From positions 3,844,001-3,908,000 of the forward strand of contig NZ_CP132343.1 in the NCBI RefSeq assembly GCF_040529065.1: a DNA stretch of 64,000 nt, read 5' to 3'. Every line of letters starts with the position of its first letter. Positions within the stretch are counted from its first letter, which is position 1. A model generated the notes under the pieces. The model was not told where the DNA came from. It saw only the letters and a program-made list of their open reading frames with translations, and ran no database searches. The translations under genes were made by a program, and so were the position numbers. Source of the stretch: Xanthomonas sacchari. Its GTDB lineage: Bacteria; Pseudomonadota; Gammaproteobacteria; Xanthomonadales; Xanthomonadaceae. Shown one piece after another: positions 1 through 8,643 of the stretch.

Positions 1-1
1 C

Positions 2-1273
2 TACGAACGGCGCGGCCCGGAAGGCTCGCCGCAGGCGCTCGATCGCTTCTTCACCTCCGGCCGCTATGCCGTCGGCGGATTCGCCAGCGCGCGCGACGTG
101 CGCCTGGACGTCCCCATCGAGGTGCCGCAGGACGGCGTGTACGATCTGCGCATTCTCGCCAACAGCTTCAATCAGGATCCGCTGGTCGCCGCACTCGGGC
201 CGACCAACGTCTTCGTGCGCATCGACGGGGACGCGGCCAGCGAACGCGAGGTGATGCTGCCGCTCGGCTACAAGCCGGTGGTGTGGGACCACGCCGACCT
301 GCGCATCGCACTGCGCGCGGGCCGCCATGTGCTTAGCATCGCCAGCACGAGCGCGGACGGGCGCCGGCATACGCACGGCAATGCGCTGATCGATCGCATC
401 AGCCTGTCCTTGCCCGACCCCGCCAGCGACACGCAGGTCTACGAAGCCGAACTCGCCAGACTGGAGGGCGGCGCGCAGGCGCGCTACGACCGCGACGACG
501 TCTCCGGCGCCGGCGCGGTGGCGCTGCCGGCCGGCGCCACCGCCACCTTCTGGGTGTATGCGCCGCAGGCAGGATTGACGCCGTTGTCGCTGGATCTGGC
601 CACGCCCGGCGCGCTGTCGCTCGCCGTCAACGGCCATCCGCTGCAGGCACCTGCGCAGCGCGTGTTCCTGATGGGCGGGATCAACAAGATCGTGGTCGGT
701 GGCAGCACCGAGCGCCCGCTGCTGGATCGCCTGCGTGTAGGCCCCGGCGCCGTGCTCGGCCCGCGCTACGAAGCCGAACAGGCGACGCTCGCCGGCAGCA
801 CGCAGCGCACCAAGGCCACGCTCGCCAGCGGCGGCGAGGCGGTCACCGGGATCGGCGGCGCACCCGGCAACGGCAATACGCTCACCTTCGACTCGGTCGC
901 GGTCGCCCGCACCGGTTCGTACATGCTCACCTTGCGCTACGCCAACGACGAGCAGTCGAAGGCGAGCCATTACAACGCCGATCCGCTGGCCCGCATCGGG
1001 CGCATCCGCGTCAACGGGGCGCCGCCGATGCTGGCGAGCTTCCCGCACAGCTTCCACCGCAACAACTGGTGGGAACTGAGCGTGCCGATCGAACTGCACG
1101 CCGGGCGCAATCGCATCCAGATCTCCGGCGAAGAGGTCCCGGACGCCGACGGCGTCCACTACATCTCGCAGCGCGCGCCCGACATCCTGCTGCGCTCGCG
1201 GTACGCACCGGACATCGACTGGATCGCGGTCACCCCGCTGCAGGACGACACCGCGGCGTTGGCGCCCCGCTAG
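2..1273 (+). CDS. Secreted protein with CBM6/CBM35-like carbohydrate-binding modules, C-terminal part
   Basis: The reading frame is open from the first bases of the window, so the N-terminus (and any catalytic domain) lies outside. Two stretches carry the YEAE(L/Q)A.L opening typical of CBM6/CBM35 beta-sandwich modules, one beginning near base 440 and one near base 770; the second ends with a DIDWIAV strand, a usual closing strand of these modules. No catalytic motif is visible in the part present. Proteins of this build in xanthomonads are usually secreted glycoside hydrolases acting on plant cell-wall polysaccharides, which fits the sugar import and catabolism genes that follow, but that role is inferred from context. 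The gene converges on the ABC-transporter operon, 66 bases away. Confidence 0.7.
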   Translation, partial: YERRGPEGSPQALDRFFTSGRYAVGGFASARDVRLDVPIEVPQDGVYDLRILANSFNQDPLVAALGPTNVFVRIDGDAASEREVMLPLGYKPVVWDHADLRIALRAGRHVLSIASTSADGRRHTHGNALIDRISLSLPDPASDTQVYEAELARLEGGAQARYDRDDVSGAGAVALPAGATATFWVYAPQAGLTPLSLDLATPGALSLAVNGHPLQAPAQRVFLMGGINKIVVGGSTERPLLDRLRVGPGAVLGPRYEAEQATLAGSTQRTKATLASGGEAVTGIGGAPGNGNTLTFDSVAVARTGSYMLTLRYANDEQSKASHYNADPLARIGRIRVNGAPPMLASFPHSFHRNNWWELSVPIELHAGRNRIQISGEEVPDADGVHYISQRAPDILLRSRYAPDIDWIAVTPLQDDTAALAPR

Positions 1274-1339
1274 CGGGTGCTGCCGCCGGCAACGCAGGCG
1301 CGCGCGAGCGGGCGCGCTGATGCCACGCGGCGACCTGGG

Positions 1340-2365
1340 TCAGGCAACCGCATCCGCCGCCGGCAGGCGCCGGGCCAGCAACCGCTGCAGCAGGCAGAAC
1401 AGCAGCAACAGGCCACCGATCACGATGCGCGTCCACCACGAACTGAGGGTGCCGTCGAACACGATCAGGGTCTGGATCGTCCCCAGGATCAGCACCCCGA
1501 ACAGGGTGCCGATCACGTAGCCGCTGCCGCCGGCGAGCAGGGTGCCGCCGATCACCACCGCGGCGATGGCGTCCAGTTCCAGGCCCTGCGCATGCAGGCT
1601 GTAGCCGGACAGCATGTAGAACGTGCACACCACCCCGGCCAGCGCCGAGCAGAAGCCACTGAAGGCATAGACGCGCACCTGGGTCGCCTCCACCGGCAGG
1701 CCCATCAGCCGCGCCGAGGCCTCGCTGCCGCCAAGCGCGTACACGCAGCGGCCGAAGCGGGTGCACTGGGTCAGCCACATGCCCAGCGCTACCATCGCCA
1801 GCGCGATCAACGCACCGACCGACAGCGACGCGTCGCCGACCAGCGGCAGCCGCGCCTGCGCGATCGCGGTGTACAGCGGGTCGGTGATCGGGATCGAATC
1901 GACGCTGATCAGGTAACTGGCGCCGCGCGCCAGGAACATGCCGGCCAGGGTCACCACGAACGGCTGCAAGCGGTAGCGCTGGATCAGCAGGCCCATGAAC
2001 GCACCGAAGACGCTGCCGAGCAGCAGCACCAGCGGGATCGCCGCCAGCGGCGACCAGCCATGGCGCTCGACCAGCGAGGCCGACAGCACGGTGGTGAACG
2101 CCAGCACCGCGCCCACCGACAGGTCGATGCCGCCGCTGAGGATCACCAGGCTCATGCCCACCGCGGCGATGCACAGGAAGGCATTGTCGATCAGCAGATT
2201 GGCCAGCACCTGCGGCGCCAGGAAGCCGTCGTAGAGCACTCCGCCGGCCGCGAGCATGGCCACGAACAGCGCCACGGTGATCGCCAGCGGCAAGCGCGCG
2301 CCCTGCAGCATGCCCGCCGCCTTGCGCAGGCCGGACCCAACCAGGGATGGAGCCGCCGCGCTCAT
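1340..2365 (-). CDS. yjfF: Sugar ABC transporter permease, YjfF-like
   Basis: Inner-membrane permease of the carbohydrate uptake-2 (ribose/galactofuranose) family, about 341 residues, with many hydrophobic helices and the family signature GGIDLSVGA in the first third. It pairs with the YtfT-like permease to form the translocation channel. The start was chosen at 2365 because the ATG overlaps the upstream ytfT stop by four bases (ATGA), a sign of translational coupling; the same frame stays open further upstream only by chance of high GC. It is last in the operon, and the order SBP-ATPase-permease-permease matches ytfQ-ytfR-ytfT-yjfF of E. coli. The true substrate here may be a pentose or hexose other than galactofuranose, judged from the linked catabolic genes. 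Confidence 0.88.
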   Translation of the reverse strand: MSAAAPSLVGSGLRKAAGMLQGARLPLAITVALFVAMLAAGGVLYDGFLAPQVLANLLIDNAFLCIAAVGMSLVILSGGIDLSVGAVLAFTTVLSASLVERHGWSPLAAIPLVLLLGSVFGAFMGLLIQRYRLQPFVVTLAGMFLARGASYLISVDSIPITDPLYTAIAQARLPLVGDASLSVGALIALAMVALGMWLTQCTRFGRCVYALGGSEASARLMGLPVEATQVRVYAFSGFCSALAGVVCTFYMLSGYSLHAQGLELDAIAAVVIGGTLLAGGSGYVIGTLFGVLILGTIQTLIVFDGTLSSWWTRIVIGGLLLLFCLLQRLLARRLPAADAVA

Positions 2366-3417
2366 GGCCGCACCTGCGGCGGCGGCCGCCGGATCCAGCC
2401 GCGCAGGTTGGCGCGGAAGCGCGGCGATTGCAGCAGCATCACCGCGAACACCAGCAGCGCCTTGATCAGCATGGTCACCTGCGCCGGCACGCCGAAGGCA
2501 TAGATGGTCGCGGTCAGGGTCTGGATGATCAGCGCGCCGATCACGCTGCCGGCCAGGCTGAAGCGGCCGCCATCGAGGAGTGTGCCGCCGAGGGTGACCG
2601 CGAGGATCGCGTCCAGTTCCATCAATTGCCCGGCGTTGTTGGCGTCGGCGCTCTTGACGTTGGAACTGATCAGCAACCCGGCCAGGCCGGCGCTGAACGC
2701 GCAGAACACGTACAGCAACACCGCGATCAGCCGCGCACGCACGCCGGCCACCCGCGCCGCGCGCGGGTTGTGGCCGATCGCGCGCACGAACAGCCCCAGC
2801 GCGGTGCGCCCCAGCAGCAGTTGCAACGCCGCGAACACCGCCGCGACCACGAACAGCGCGAACGGCAGGCCGAGCAGGAAGCCGTTGCCCAGATAGAAAT
2901 ACGGCGGGTAGTAGATGGTCAGGATCTGCCCGTCGCCGATCAACTGCGCGATGCCGCGCCCGGCCACCATCAGGATCAGCGTGGCGATGATCGGCTGCAT
3001 GCCGACCTTGACCACCAGCAGCCCGTTCCACAGCCCGCACAGCGCCGCCACCAGCAGCGGTGCCAGCAGCACCGCCCACAGCGGGAAGCGGCTGTGTTCG
3101 CCGCCGCCGATCATCCACGCCGCCACCGTCGCGGCGATCGCCACCACCGCACCGACCGAGATGTCCAGGCCGCGCACCGCGATCACCAGGGTCATGCCCA
3201 TCGCCACCAGCGCCAGCGGCGCGGCGCGGTTGCCGATGTCGACCAGGTTGCCGTACAGGTGGCCGTCGCGCCATTGCAGGCTCAGGAAGCCCGGATCGAA
3301 CAGGCCGTTGCCGAGCAGCAACACGGCCAGCGTCGCCAGCGGCCAAAACAGCGGGTGCGTGCGCAGCCGTGCCGGCCAGCGCGCCACGGTGGACTCGGGG
3401 GCGGCGGTGGCGTTCAT
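2362..3417 (-). CDS. ytfT: Sugar ABC transporter permease, YtfT-like
   Basis: A second permease of the same family, about 351 residues, with the signature VRGLDISVGAVVA and a run of transmembrane helices. It would form a heterodimeric channel with the YjfF-like partner in the inner membrane. The ATG at 3417 overlaps the stop of the ATPase gene by four bases, and its own stop overlaps the next start in the same way, so the ATPase and both permeases are translationally linked. The C-terminus is rich in Arg and Pro, as expected for a cytoplasmic tail. The family assignment is firm; the substrate is not. Confidence 0.88.
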   Translation of the reverse strand: MNATAAPESTVARWPARLRTHPLFWPLATLAVLLLGNGLFDPGFLSLQWRDGHLYGNLVDIGNRAAPLALVAMGMTLVIAVRGLDISVGAVVAIAATVAAWMIGGGEHSRFPLWAVLLAPLLVAALCGLWNGLLVVKVGMQPIIATLILMVAGRGIAQLIGDGQILTIYYPPYFYLGNGFLLGLPFALFVVAAVFAALQLLLGRTALGLFVRAIGHNPRAARVAGVRARLIAVLLYVFCAFSAGLAGLLISSNVKSADANNAGQLMELDAILAVTLGGTLLDGGRFSLAGSVIGALIIQTLTATIYAFGVPAQVTMLIKALLVFAVMLLQSPRFRANLRGWIRRPPPQVRP

Positions 3418-4925
3418 GCCGCGCTCCCGGCGATCAGCTCGAAGATCGCGCGCTCGCCGCAGCCGCCCGGCAGCTCGCCGACCAGCCGGCGTTCGCGCAG
3501 CACCGCGATGCGGTCGGCGATGCGCGCGATCTCGGCGACCTCGGCGGAGATGAACAGCACCGCCATGCCCTCGCGGGCCAGGGCCAGGATCCGGGTCATG
3601 ATCTCCTGCTTGGCGGCGATGTCGATGCCGCGGGTGGGTTCGTCCAGGATCAGCAGCCGCGGCCGCGTCGCCAGCCAGCGCGCCAGCACCACCTTCTGCT
3701 GGTTGCCGCCGGACAGCAGCCCCACCGGCGTCTCCAGGCTGGCGGTCTTGATGCCCAGCACGTCCACGTAGCCCTGCGCGATGCGCAGCTGCTCGGCCGG
3801 CGCCAGGAACCGGCGCAGGCCCATGCGCGCCTGCAAGGCCAGCACGATGTTCTCGCGCACCGACAGTTCGGCGACGATGCCCTCGGTCTTGCGTTCTTCC
3901 GGGCACAGCGCCAGGCCGTGGGCGATTGCGTCGGGCGGGCCGCGCAACGCCACCTCGCGGCCGTCGATCGCCACGCGGCCACGATCGGCACGGTCCAGCC
4001 CGAACAGCAACCGCGCCAGTTCGGTGCGGCCGGCGCCGAGCAGGCCGGCCAGGCCAAGCACCTGGCCTTGACGCAGTTGCAGGTCGATCGGCTGCAACTG
4101 GCCGCGCCGTCCAAGGCCCTGCGCCTGCAGCAGCGGCGCCGTGTCCTCGGGCGCGGCCGCGCGCACCGCGGCGGCCGCGGCGCTGGCCGGGTCGAGCGCG
4201 CGCCCGACCATCGCCGCGACCAGTTGCGGCGCCGGCAATTCCGCCGGCGTGTATTCGCCGACCAGGCGGCCGTTGCGCAGCACGCTGATGCGGTCGGCCA
4301 CCGCGTACACCTGGTCCAGGAAGTGGGTGACGAACAGGATCGCCATGCCGCCATCGCGCAGCGCGCGCATCACCCGGAACAGTTCGGCCACCTCGCCTTC
4401 GTCGAGGCTGGACGTGGGTTCGTCGAGGATCAGCACCCGCGCCGACACGCCGACCGCGCGCGCGATCGCCACCATCTGCTGTACCGCCACCGGATAGCTA
4501 CCCAGCGCGCGCCGCACGTCGATGGCGATGCCCAGACGCTGCAGACCGGCCCCGGCCTCGCGCTCGACCCGGCGCCAGTCGATGCGCCGCAGCCAGCCGC
4601 GCAGCGGGTAGCGGCCGGCGAACAGGTTCTCGGCCACCGACAGGTTCGGGCACAGGTTCACTTCCTGGTACACGGTGCTGATGCCGAGCCGTTGCGCCTG
4701 CTGCGGCGACGCCGGCGCCACCACCGCGCCGTCCAGCGCGATACGCCCGGCGTCGGCGGCGGTCACGCCGGTGAGCAGCTTGATCAGGGTCGACTTGCCG
4801 GCGCCGTTCTGGCCCATCAACGCGTGGATCTCGCCGCCGCGCAGGCGCAGCGCCACGTCCTCCAGCGCAGCCACGCCGGCGTAGGCCTTGCTCAGTCCCT
4901 GCGCCTCCAGCACCAGCGGATGCAT
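3414..4925 (-). CDS. ytfR: Sugar ABC transporter ATP-binding protein, YtfR-like
   Basis: A 503-residue tandem ATPase that powers sugar import. The first nucleotide-binding domain has a canonical Walker A (GQNGAGKST, about residues 38-46) and Walker B (LILDEPTSSLD). The second has the degenerate Walker A typical of these importers (GLLGAGRTEL) but a full signature (LSGGNQQ) and Walker B (LILDEPTRGID). This asymmetry is standard for RbsA/MglA-type proteins. The gene begins ten bases after the stop of the binding-protein gene and overlaps the next permease by four bases. Confidence 0.92.
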   Translation of the reverse strand: MHPLVLEAQGLSKAYAGVAALEDVALRLRGGEIHALMGQNGAGKSTLIKLLTGVTAADAGRIALDGAVVAPASPQQAQRLGISTVYQEVNLCPNLSVAENLFAGRYPLRGWLRRIDWRRVEREAGAGLQRLGIAIDVRRALGSYPVAVQQMVAIARAVGVSARVLILDEPTSSLDEGEVAELFRVMRALRDGGMAILFVTHFLDQVYAVADRISVLRNGRLVGEYTPAELPAPQLVAAMVGRALDPASAAAAAVRAAAPEDTAPLLQAQGLGRRGQLQPIDLQLRQGQVLGLAGLLGAGRTELARLLFGLDRADRGRVAIDGREVALRGPPDAIAHGLALCPEERKTEGIVAELSVRENIVLALQARMGLRRFLAPAEQLRIAQGYVDVLGIKTASLETPVGLLSGGNQQKVVLARWLATRPRLLILDEPTRGIDIAAKQEIMTRILALAREGMAVLFISAEVAEIARIADRIAVLRERRLVGELPGGCGERAIFELIAGSAA

Positions 4926-4935
4926 GCGCGCGGCC

Positions 4936-5928
4936 TCAGTACTTGCGCTTGGGCAGTTCGGCCGCGGCCTGGTCCTGGGTGTACACCGATTCCTTCACCA
5001 CGATGCGCTTGGGCAGCGGCTTGCCGGCCTTGAGGTCGCGGATGGCCTGCACCAGTTGCGGGCCCAGCAGCGGGTTGCATTCGACGGTGACGTTGAGCTT
5101 GCCGGCCTGCATCGCCTCGAACGCGCCCTTCACCCCGTCCACCGAGATCACCAGGATGTCCTTGCCCGGCTTCAGGCCGGCTTCCTCGATCGCCTGGATC
5201 GCCCCGATCGCCATGTCGTCGTTGTGCGCATAGAGCACGTCGATGTTGCGCCCCTCCGACTTCAGGAACGCCTCCATCACTTCCTTGCCCTTGGCGCGGG
5301 TGAAGTCGCCGCTCTGCGAGCGCACGATCTGGAAGCGCGGATGCGCCGCCAGGATCTCCTTGAAGCCCTTCATGCGATCGATCGCCGGCGCCGAGCCGAC
5401 CGTGCCCTGCAGTTCGACGATGCGCACCGGCTTGTCGCCGTCCTTCAGCGGCGAACGCTCGACCAGCCAGCGCGCCGCCTTGCGTCCTTCCTCGACGAAA
5501 TCCGAACCGATCAGGGTCACGTACAGACTGTCGTCGGACACCTTCACCGCGCGGTCGGTCAGCACCACCGGGATCTTCGCGGCCTTGGCCTCGCGCAGCA
5601 CCGTCTCCCAGCCCGACTCCACCACCGGCGAAAACGCGATCACGCCCACGCGCTGGGCGATGAACGAGCGCAGCGCCTTGATCTGGTTCTCCTGCTTCTG
5701 CTGCGCGTCGGAGAACTTCAGCGTCATGCCGGCATCGGCGACGGCCTGCTTGATCGAGGCGGTGTTGGCGGTGCGCCATTCGCTCTCGGCGCCGACCTGG
5801 CTGAAACCGACGGTGAGTTGCCCCGGCTCCTTGCCGGCGTCCTTGCCGCCGCCGGAACACGCGGCCAGCGCCATCCCCAGCAGTGCCGCGATTCCCAGCG
5901 CCCGCATTCCCGACGTGTGCTTGTGCAT
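4936..5928 (-). CDS. ytfQ: Sugar-binding protein of ABC transporter, YtfQ-like, predicted lipoprotein
   Basis: Periplasmic-binding-protein-like domain of the LacI/ribose-binding family, 330 residues, that would deliver sugar to the YtfR/T/YjfF complex. The ATG at 5928 is preceded by a strong GAGGAGGGG ribosome-binding site; the open frame further upstream lacks one. The N-terminus has a charged start, a hydrophobic stretch and the lipobox LAAC (about residues 20-23) followed by Ser-Gly-Gly, so the mature protein is probably lipid-anchored, unlike soluble E. coli YtfQ. The hinge and ligand-loop motifs (VLTDRAV, VLYAHNDDMAIGAIQAIEEAG) are typical of the family. It is third in an operon led by the AraD1-like and aldehyde dehydrogenase genes. 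Confidence 0.88.
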   Translation of the reverse strand: MHKHTSGMRALGIAALLGMALAACSGGGKDAGKEPGQLTVGFSQVGAESEWRTANTASIKQAVADAGMTLKFSDAQQKQENQIKALRSFIAQRVGVIAFSPVVESGWETVLREAKAAKIPVVLTDRAVKVSDDSLYVTLIGSDFVEEGRKAARWLVERSPLKDGDKPVRIVELQGTVGSAPAIDRMKGFKEILAAHPRFQIVRSQSGDFTRAKGKEVMEAFLKSEGRNIDVLYAHNDDMAIGAIQAIEEAGLKPGKDILVISVDGVKGAFEAMQAGKLNVTVECNPLLGPQLVQAIRDLKAGKPLPKRIVVKESVYTQDQAAAELPKRKY

Positions 5929-6025
5929 AGCCCCTCCTCGTTGATGGCACGCTGGCGGCGGACGGGCCCGGAGGCCGCGACGCGCCGCCCACCCTCCCAG
6001 GCCGGCGTGCGCTGATTCGATCAGT

Positions 6026-7465
6026 TCATGGTGCGGATGTGTAAGCCGTCTTGACCGTGGTGTAGAACTCCACCGCATACCGGCCCTGCTCGCGCGGGCC
6101 GTAGCTGGAGGCCTTGCGTCCGCCGAACGGCACATGCGGGTCGACGCCGGCGGTGGGCAGGTTGACCATCACCATGCCCACCTGCGCGTGCCGCTTGAAA
6201 TGCGTGGCGTGCTTCAGCGAGCGCGTGGCGATGCCCGCGCACAGACCGAACTCGGTGTCGTTGGCCAGGGCCAGCGCGTGTTCGTAGTCGTCGGCCACCA
6301 GCACCGCGGCGACCGGGCCGAACACCTCCTCGCGGGCGATGCGGTGCTGCGGCTGCGCGGCCACCAGCGCCGGGCGCAGGTAGTAGCCGCGGTGCGCGCA
6401 CTCCAGCGCCTCGCCGCCGTAGAGCAGTTCGGCGCCTTCCTCGCGGGCGATGCGCAGGTAGTCGCGGTCCTGTTCGAACTGGCTGGCGCTGGCGACCGGG
6501 CCGATGTCCACGCCCGGCTCCAGCGCATGGCCGATCTTCAGTGCGGCCAGGCGCGTGCGCACGCGCGCGACGAAGTCGTCGTGCACCGCGCGTTCGACGA
6601 TCAGCCGGCTCGACGCGGTGCAGCGCTGGCCGGTGGAGAAGTAGGCGCCGTTGACCGCGATCTCCGCCGCCAGGTCCAGGTCGGCATCGGCCAGCACCAC
6701 CAGCGGATTCTTGCCGCCCATCTCCAGCTGGATCTTCAGCCCGCGCTCGGCGGCCTGGCGCAGCAGCCGGTTGCCGGTGGGCACCGAGCCGGTGAAGCTG
6801 AGCGCATCGATGCCGCGCTCGCCGACCAGCGCCTGGCCGACCGTGCTGCCGCTGCCGAGCACCAGGTTGAACGCGCCGTTTGGCAAGCCGGCGCGGCTGA
6901 GGATCTCGGCCAGCGCCCAGGCACAGCCGGGCACGATCTCCGCCGGCTTGAACACCACGGTGTTGCCGTAGGCCAGTGCCGGCGCGATCTTCCAGGCCGG
7001 GATCGCCAGCGGGAAATTCCACGGCGCGATGATGCCGACGGTGCCGACCGGCTCGCGGGTGATCTCGACGTTGACCCCGGGCCGGGTGGAGGCCAGCGTC
7101 TCGCCGGGAATGCGCAGCGCCTCGCCGGCGAAGAACTTGAAGATCTGCCCGGCGCGCGCCGCCTCGCCGATGCTCTCCGGCAAGGTCTTACCCTCTTCCG
7201 AGGCCAGCAGCGCGCCCAGTTCCTGCTTGCGCGCCAGGATCTCGCTGCCGACCGCGTCCAGCGCGTCGGCGCGCTGCTGCGGGGTGCTCGCGGCCCACGC
7301 CGACTGCGCCGCGTTGGCCGCGGCGATCGCCTCGCGCACCGCGGCCGCGTCGAGGCTGCCGGCTTCGCCGACCGGTGCCGACAGGTCGGACGGATTCTCG
7401 TCGGGGGCGAGGTCGTCGCCGGCCACCCAGCGACCGTCGATGTAGCTCTGGAAACGTCGGGTCAT
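6026..7465 (-). CDS. Aldehyde dehydrogenase, probable 2-oxoglutarate semialdehyde dehydrogenase type
   Basis: A 479-residue NAD(P)-dependent aldehyde dehydrogenase of normal family length. Visible motifs are the cofactor-loop WNFPLAIP (about residues 150-157), the general-base region LEMGGKNP and the catalytic cysteine in GQRCTASS. The neighbouring AraD1-type enzyme and arabonate-type dehydratase suggest that its substrate is 2-oxoglutarate semialdehyde, the last step of the oxidative (Weimberg-like) pentose route; a lactaldehyde or glycolaldehyde substrate is also possible. The ATG at 7465 has a GGAGGT ribosome-binding site seven bases upstream. It lies 18 bases after the AraD1-like gene and 97 bases before ytfQ, so all six genes are probably co-transcribed. 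Confidence 0.85.
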   Translation of the reverse strand: MTRRFQSYIDGRWVAGDDLAPDENPSDLSAPVGEAGSLDAAAVREAIAAANAAQSAWAASTPQQRADALDAVGSEILARKQELGALLASEEGKTLPESIGEAARAGQIFKFFAGEALRIPGETLASTRPGVNVEITREPVGTVGIIAPWNFPLAIPAWKIAPALAYGNTVVFKPAEIVPGCAWALAEILSRAGLPNGAFNLVLGSGSTVGQALVGERGIDALSFTGSVPTGNRLLRQAAERGLKIQLEMGGKNPLVVLADADLDLAAEIAVNGAYFSTGQRCTASSRLIVERAVHDDFVARVRTRLAALKIGHALEPGVDIGPVASASQFEQDRDYLRIAREEGAELLYGGEALECAHRGYYLRPALVAAQPQHRIAREEVFGPVAAVLVADDYEHALALANDTEFGLCAGIATRSLKHATHFKRHAQVGMVMVNLPTAGVDPHVPFGGRKASSYGPREQGRYAVEFYTTVKTAYTSAP

Positions 7466-7483
7466 GCCTACCTCCGTGCGGTT

Positions 7484-8491
7484 CTACAGCGCGCGCACGC
7501 CGCCCAGGGCGAATCCGCTGTCGACGCGCTGCAAGGGATTGACCAGCGCCGCGCCGAACTCGGCCAGTTCGATCTCGAAGCGGTCGCCGGGCTGCGCCTG
7601 CACGCCGTCGGCGAAGCTCAGCGTGGCGGTGCCGAAGAAATGCAGGTGCACGTCGCCGGGCACGCGGTGCGCGACGTACTTGAAATGGTGGTACTCGAGA
7701 TTGGCCAGCGAATGGCACATGTTGGCCTCGCCGGTGACGAAGGGCTTCTCCCAGATCACCGCATCGCCGCGGCGGATGCGGCTGTGCCCGCGCAGATCGC
7801 GCGGCAACGCGCCGCAGCGCAGCTCCGGACCGACCGCGCAGGCGCGCAGCTTGGAATGGGCCAGGTACAGGTAGTTCTGGCGCTCGGTGACGTGGTCGGA
7901 GAACTCGTTGCCCAACGCGAAGCCGAGCCGGTACGGCACGCCGTCGGCGCCGATCACGTACAGCCCGACCAGTTCCGGCTCCTCGCCGCCGTCCAGGGCG
8001 AAGTCCGGCGACGGCAGCGGCGCACCCGGCGCGACCAGGCTGCTGCCGTCGCCCTTGTAGAACCATTCCGGCTGCGCGCCGGGCTGACCGTCGCGCGGGA
8101 TGCCGCCTTCCACGCCGAGCTGGAAGATCTTCATCGAATCGGTGAGCGTGCCCTGCGCCGCCTGCTGCTGCAGATTCTGGTGCATGGCATCGCGGGTAGC
8201 GGCGCTGCCCAGATGGGTCAGGCCGGTGCCGGTGACCCGGCAATGCGCCGGGTCCGGATGGGTCAACGGCGACAGCACCCGGCCGGCGGCCAGCAGCGCG
8301 GCGTAGTCGAGCACGCGCTCGCCGCGCAACTGCTGCGCCTGCGCCTCCAGGCTGGCGCCGGCGGCCAGCGCCGCGTTGGCCAACGCATAGGTCGACGCCA
8401 CCTCGCGCAGCAGCCGCACCTGGCGGCCGTCGTCTTCCACCACGCCGACGCCGGGCGTGCCGGCGTCATCGAGCAACTGGATCAATCGCAT
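7484..8491 (-). CDS. AraD1/GguC-family sugar-acid enzyme (fumarylacetoacetate hydrolase fold)
   Basis: A 335-residue protein opening MRLIQLLDDAGTPGVGVV, the characteristic start of the AraD1/GguC family. Its C-terminal half has the fumarylacetoacetate-hydrolase-type core (GDAVIWEKPF, GDVHLHFFGTATLSFADG). Family members act as 2-keto-3-deoxy-sugar-acid dehydratases in oxidative arabinose catabolism; GguC in Agrobacterium sits in the chvE-gguAB sugar-transporter operon under control of GbpR, the same kind of arrangement as here. The start at 8491 was preferred over upstream frame extensions because homologues begin at MRLIQL; the ribosome-binding site is weak (AGGCGA). It is first in the minus-strand operon and faces the LysR gene across about 150 bases. 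Confidence 0.8.
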   Translation of the reverse strand: MRLIQLLDDAGTPGVGVVEDDGRQVRLLREVASTYALANAALAAGASLEAQAQQLRGERVLDYAALLAAGRVLSPLTHPDPAHCRVTGTGLTHLGSAATRDAMHQNLQQQAAQGTLTDSMKIFQLGVEGGIPRDGQPGAQPEWFYKGDGSSLVAPGAPLPSPDFALDGGEEPELVGLYVIGADGVPYRLGFALGNEFSDHVTERQNYLYLAHSKLRACAVGPELRCGALPRDLRGHSRIRRGDAVIWEKPFVTGEANMCHSLANLEYHHFKYVAHRVPGDVHLHFFGTATLSFADGVQAQPGDRFEIELAEFGAALVNPLQRVDSGFALGGVRAL

Positions 8492-8581
8492 GAATCTGTC
8501 GCCTGTCGGAATGCGGACGCGCAGCGGGCGACGCGGGACACGCGTGGCGCGATGCGCCCGACCTATTCTGGCCGGACGACC

Positions 8582-8598
8582 TATATGCAACAAATATC
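8582..8598. promoter_or_regulatory. AT-rich motif TATATG-N3-CAAATATC, candidate LysR-regulator site
   Basis: In an otherwise GC-rich region, the AraD1/LysR intergenic space has TATATG at 8582-8587 followed by CAAATATC at 8591-8598. The same pair of elements, one base further apart, occurs between the divergent SDR and dehydratase genes at 10626-10643. The recurrence at both divergent promoters of one pathway suggests a shared regulator-binding site. This is inference from sequence identity and position. Confidence 0.5.
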
Positions 8599-8643
8599 GG
8601 TTTTGGCTTAACGTATACGAACATTCATATCGCTCTGAGCGCC

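Noticed and set aside
1277..3771. Plus-strand open frames opposite the ABC permease genes
   Set aside because: Their translations are Gln/His/Arg-rich low-complexity sequence, and they lie exactly antisense to permeases with clear family signatures.
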